From JBCCXL01 sp039191605 (GTDB taxonomy: Bacteria > Acidobacteriota > Thermoanaerobaculia > Multivoradales > JAHZIX01): a stretch of DNA of 64,000 nucleotides. Both the position numbers and the translations under genes were made by a program. The notes beneath the pieces are model-generated. The model did no database searches. It was not told the DNA's origin and saw only the letters and a list, made by a program, of their open reading frames with translations. Position 1 is the stretch's first letter, and every line of letters begins with the position of its first letter. Positions 61,510-64,000 of this stretch are shown piece after piece. The stretch spans positions 52,666-116,665 of the forward strand of contig JBCCXL010000021.1 of the NCBI GenBank assembly GCA_039191605.1, written 5' to 3'.

Positions 61510-63750
61510 TCAGAAGCGCCAGCGGAGGCCGAAGGAGGGCACGATGCCCAAGAAGGTCTCCTCGTTGGGGATGTATTCCACTTCGCCGTTGTCCAGCAGC
61601 GCGAAGCTGCGATCGTCGACCTGGAATCCGGCTTGGTTTTCCCGATTGTAGACATTCTGGATATCGACGAATAGCTCGAGGGTCTTGCCGCTGCTCAAGC
61701 TGAACTCCCGGCTCGCCCGCATATCGAGGCGGTGGTAGTCGTCGAGGTTCTCGCCGTAGAGAGGGCCGACGACGGGCACGATGGACACCGTACCGTCCGG
61801 CGCCGTCTCGGTAGTTCCCGAGATCCCCGTAGTCGGCCAGCCGGTGTGGTAGAGCCAGGCGAAGTTGAAATTCCACTTCGGCCCCGGCCGCCAGTTGAGG
61901 TCGATGGTCAGGGCGTGGGTCTGATCGATGGAGCGCGGCACGTCGCGACCGCCGATGAGATCGGTGACCTCCGAGAGGGCGTAGCCCACCCACCAGGAGA
62001 ATTTGCTGCCGGAACGCCGGGAGAGGAAAATCTCCAGGCCCTGGGCAGAGGCGCTCTCCGGCGCCAGGAGAATGCGATCGCTGGTGGCTTCCGGGTTCGG
62101 CGAGAAGGCGTCGAAAAGGTTTTCGTAGCGCGGTCGAGGGTCGGTAATCTCCCGCTGGTAGGCGTCGACTCGAAGATTGTAGTCGCGCTGGCCGAGGCGG
62201 AAGCTGCGCTCCCAGCCGATGAGCCGGTGCTCGGCCCGCTCCGCCGGGAAGAAGCGGGTTTCGCCGTCCTCCACCTGCAGCTCATTGGGCCGCTGGCTCT
62301 GATGGAAGTAGCCCCAGCTGGCCCGCAGCACCCCCGCGTTGCCGAGGTTGTAGACCGCGTTGAGCCGGGGCGAGAACTGGTCTTCGTCCGTCAGCCCCTG
62401 CTGATCCCAGCGCGCGCCGATCTCCACCGTGAACGGATCGCTCACCCGGATCCGATCCGCCAGGTAAAGGCCGTATTGCTCGTCGGAGAAGGATTCCTTG
62501 AATTGGGTGATGCCGCTTCCCGCAGCTCCCGCCGGCGTTCCGATGTCGTCGAGAAAGAGCCGGGTGTTGAAGTAGTCGTACTCGACATCGTAGCTCCGGC
62601 CCTCGAAGCCCCACTTCAGATAATGCCGATCGCTGAGCTGCCAATTCCAGTCCTGCTTCAGGCTGAGCACGTCCATCTGGCGAACGTCCTGAATAGCAAA
62701 CTCGTAGTTGAAGCCCTCCTCCGACACCGTCCGATCCCGGTCTACCCGACCCAGCGAGACGGCGCTCTCGACGAAGAGGCTCGGATTGACGGTCGCCAGG
62801 TGGCGCCCCCAGAGGTACGCATTGCCGTAGCCGGTATCCAGCTCCTCTCGCTCCGGGAAGCCGTCTTCGATCTCCGTCGACTTCTGATCGAGGCTGTCGT
62901 CCGCCGCCAGCACGTTGAAGGTCAGGGTTTGAGAATCCGTCAGCTGGTAGTCCAGCTTGCCGAAGAGATCCCAATAGGCGGGGCCATTGCCTTCGCTCTC
63001 CTCCTCGTCGTCGTCCCCCACAATGCCGAGGACGATGTCCAGGTACCCACGGCGTAGGGAGCCCATCCAGCTGCCCTTGTCGTTGGGCAAGAGCCCGCCC
63101 ATCTTCGCGCTCGCCGAGGACAGGCTAATGCCGAGATCGAGGTTGCGCTGAGTCGGCCGCCGGGTCGTCATGTCGAGCACCCCGGTCATGCGGTCCCCGT
63201 ACTGCGAGGGAAAGCCGCCGTTGATGATGTCGATGCCGCCGAGGGTGTCTGGATCGATGATGCTGAAAACTCCCTGAAAGTCCTTCAGGTGGTAGGGCTC
63301 GTAGATCTCCTGGCCGTCGATTCGCTGCAGGTTCTCGCGGAAAAGGCCGCCGCGGATATTGAATTGGGCGGAGACGTCGTTGCCGGTAATGCCCGGCAGC
63401 AGAGGGAGCGCGCGGAAGACGTCATCCCCAAAATGAGGCAGCTCGAGAATCTCCACGGCAGAAAGGGCCACCGTCGACACCGGCTCGTCGCGGCTCAAGC
63501 TGTAGCCGGCGGTGACGTTGATCTCGTCCAGGGCCACCGGAATCTCCGCGGGAGGCTTCGCCTCTTCCTCCGACGGCTCTGAAGACTGATCTTCGGCAGA
63601 CTCGGCCGCCTCCGGCGATTCGAGGGACTCCGGCGTGGACTCCTGGGCGCTCACGCCGCCAGCCAGCCAGAACACCAGCAAACAGAGAAGGACGGCGGGC
63701 TGTCGAAGACACTGGCCAAGGCATTCGCTATGACTCTCGAGATGAAACAT
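61510..63750 (-). CDS. TonB-dependent outer-membrane receptor
   Basis: 746 aa from ATG 63750 (MFHLESHSECLGQ), with AAGGAGAACCG upstream. The signal peptide ends near GGVSAQES. A Glu/Ser/Pro-rich linker (~37-70) leads to a TonB-box-like LDEINVTAGY and the plug domain (~75-200: RALPLLPGITGNDVSAQFNIRGG, then PDTLGGIDIINGGFPSQYGDRMTGVLDM). The 22-strand barrel occupies the rest, ending LGIVPSFGLRWRF with the C-terminal Phe needed for outer-membrane insertion. The substrate is unknown. It is the first gene of an operon with a response regulator and a histidine kinase, which may sense its substrate or regulate it. Confidence 0.9.
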   Translation of the reverse strand: MFHLESHSECLGQCLRQPAVLLCLLVFWLAGGVSAQESTPESLESPEAAESAEDQSSEPSEEEAKPPAEIPVALDEINVTAGYSLSRDEPVSTVALSAVEILELPHFGDDVFRALPLLPGITGNDVSAQFNIRGGLFRENLQRIDGQEIYEPYHLKDFQGVFSIIDPDTLGGIDIINGGFPSQYGDRMTGVLDMTTRRPTQRNLDLGISLSSASAKMGGLLPNDKGSWMGSLRRGYLDIVLGIVGDDDEEESEGNGPAYWDLFGKLDYQLTDSQTLTFNVLAADDSLDQKSTEIEDGFPEREELDTGYGNAYLWGRHLATVNPSLFVESAVSLGRVDRDRTVSEEGFNYEFAIQDVRQMDVLSLKQDWNWQLSDRHYLKWGFEGRSYDVEYDYFNTRLFLDDIGTPAGAAGSGITQFKESFSDEQYGLYLADRIRVSDPFTVEIGARWDQQGLTDEDQFSPRLNAVYNLGNAGVLRASWGYFHQSQRPNELQVEDGETRFFPAERAEHRLIGWERSFRLGQRDYNLRVDAYQREITDPRPRYENLFDAFSPNPEATSDRILLAPESASAQGLEIFLSRRSGSKFSWWVGYALSEVTDLIGGRDVPRSIDQTHALTIDLNWRPGPKWNFNFAWLYHTGWPTTGISGTTETAPDGTVSIVPVVGPLYGENLDDYHRLDMRASREFSLSSGKTLELFVDIQNVYNRENQAGFQVDDRSFALLDNGEVEYIPNEETFLGIVPSFGLRWRF

Positions 63751-63908
63751 CGGTTCTCCTTCAAGCGGACGGGATCGACCTCTTTGTGCGCCCGAAACGT
63801 AGCGCCCCCCCGATCAACGCTCGATCAACGTCCAATCAACAGCCGGATTCACGAGGGCCAGCTCCAACGAGTTCTCGGGAGCCGCTTTGACCACACTGCA
63901 TGTACCCA
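63751..63908. promoter_or_regulatory. upstream region of the TonB receptor operon
   Basis: About 160 bases before the receptor start that should hold its promoter. A twice-used word, tcaacgctcgatcaacgtccaatcaac, lies around 63812-63840 (iterations of ATCAACG about 11 bases apart). It could be a tandem binding site for the operon's own response regulator, but that is inference. Confidence 0.35.
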
Positions 63909-64000
63909 ACAGGTCCCTGGCACCCAGCAAAACAGGTCCCTGGCACCCAGCAAAACAGGTCCCTGGCACCCAGCAAAACAGGTCCCTGGCACCCAGCAAA
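63909..64000. repeat. 23-bp tandem repeat continuing past the window edge
   Basis: Four perfect units of ACAGGTCCCTGGCACCCAGCAAA (shown here as ACAGGTCCCTGG + CACCCAGCAAA) occupy 63909-63931, 63932-63954, 63955-63977 and 63978-64000. There are no spacers, so it is not a CRISPR array. Each unit contains CAGGTCCCTGGC-type self-complementarity (CAGG/CCTG). The array lies upstream of the TonB operon and runs off the right edge. Confidence 0.9.

Noticed and set aside
63909..64000. Possible CRISPR array
   Set aside because: The 23-bp units are directly adjacent with no spacers, and no cas gene is present.

Overview
The window looks like chromosome from a GC-rich, Gram-negative, regulator-rich bacterium, most plausibly Acidobacteriota (Thermoanaerobaculia-like) or a similar deep-branching group. 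The case for this is three large Ser/Thr kinases with TPR tails, a PF07638-type ECF sigma factor next to one of them, FHA-like sigma-54 activators, a CHAT/TPR protein, an IPTL-CTERM-type motif and a TonB receptor. No rRNA, tRNA, CRISPR array or insertion sequence was seen, so the taxonomy is inference.

Layout. 1-4.7 kb: the start of a gene leaving the left edge, a Tat-exported FAD amine oxidase and a kinase-TPR protein. 4.8-12.5 kb: two sigma-54 activators (5609-7255 and 10822-12528) enclose a cupin and a group of unrecognised proteins. The main unrecognised gene (8347-9438) has a sigma-54-type -24/-12 promoter and an upstream palindrome. 12.9-14.4 kb: an ECF sigma factor overlapping a membrane anti-sigma-like protein. 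14.5-21.9 kb: seven tandem minus-strand paralogues of an unrecognised family, each ending in the near-invariant motif G(V/I)FAAEN plus a variable tail. An eighth copy lies at 49.4-50.2 kb. Directly upstream of the array, on the same strand, is a secreted TPR-CHAT protease-like gene (22.0-25.5 kb). 26.1-30.3 kb: a secreted protein with near-identical 35-residue repeats, and a second kinase.

31-36.6 kb: a module of a small exported Cys-rich protein plus a membrane-tethered thioredoxin-like protein, present three times. Pirin genes (one truncated) and a decayed kinase copy lie among and after the modules. 36.8-37.8 kb: a pseudogene copy of the 8347 gene that still has a sigma-54-type promoter. 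38.3-42.1 kb: a third kinase and its PF07638-type sigma factor. 42.6-48.7 kb: a 2034-residue secreted multidomain protein with an internal IPTL-type sorting signal. 50.9-56.3 kb: a Fur/Zur-like palindrome, a COG0523 metal-chaperone GTPase and an ABC exporter with two DUF3526-type permeases. 56.4-59 kb: a PIN/RHH toxin-antitoxin pair, a pseudogene and a two-repeat Cys-rich exported protein. 59.4-63.75 kb: a histidine kinase, a response regulator and a TonB-dependent receptor on one strand. A 23-bp tandem repeat runs off the right edge.

Two themes stand out. First, unrecognised families are multiplying by local duplication, with fossils left behind, in segments that by eye are much more AT-rich than the housekeeping-like genes: the FAAEN array, the sigma-54-linked family and the Cys-rich/thioredoxin module. 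Second, signal-transduction genes (kinases, ECF and sigma-54 regulators, anti-sigma protein) are interleaved with these families, which suggests conditional expression. Functions of the unrecognised families cannot be assigned from sequence alone.
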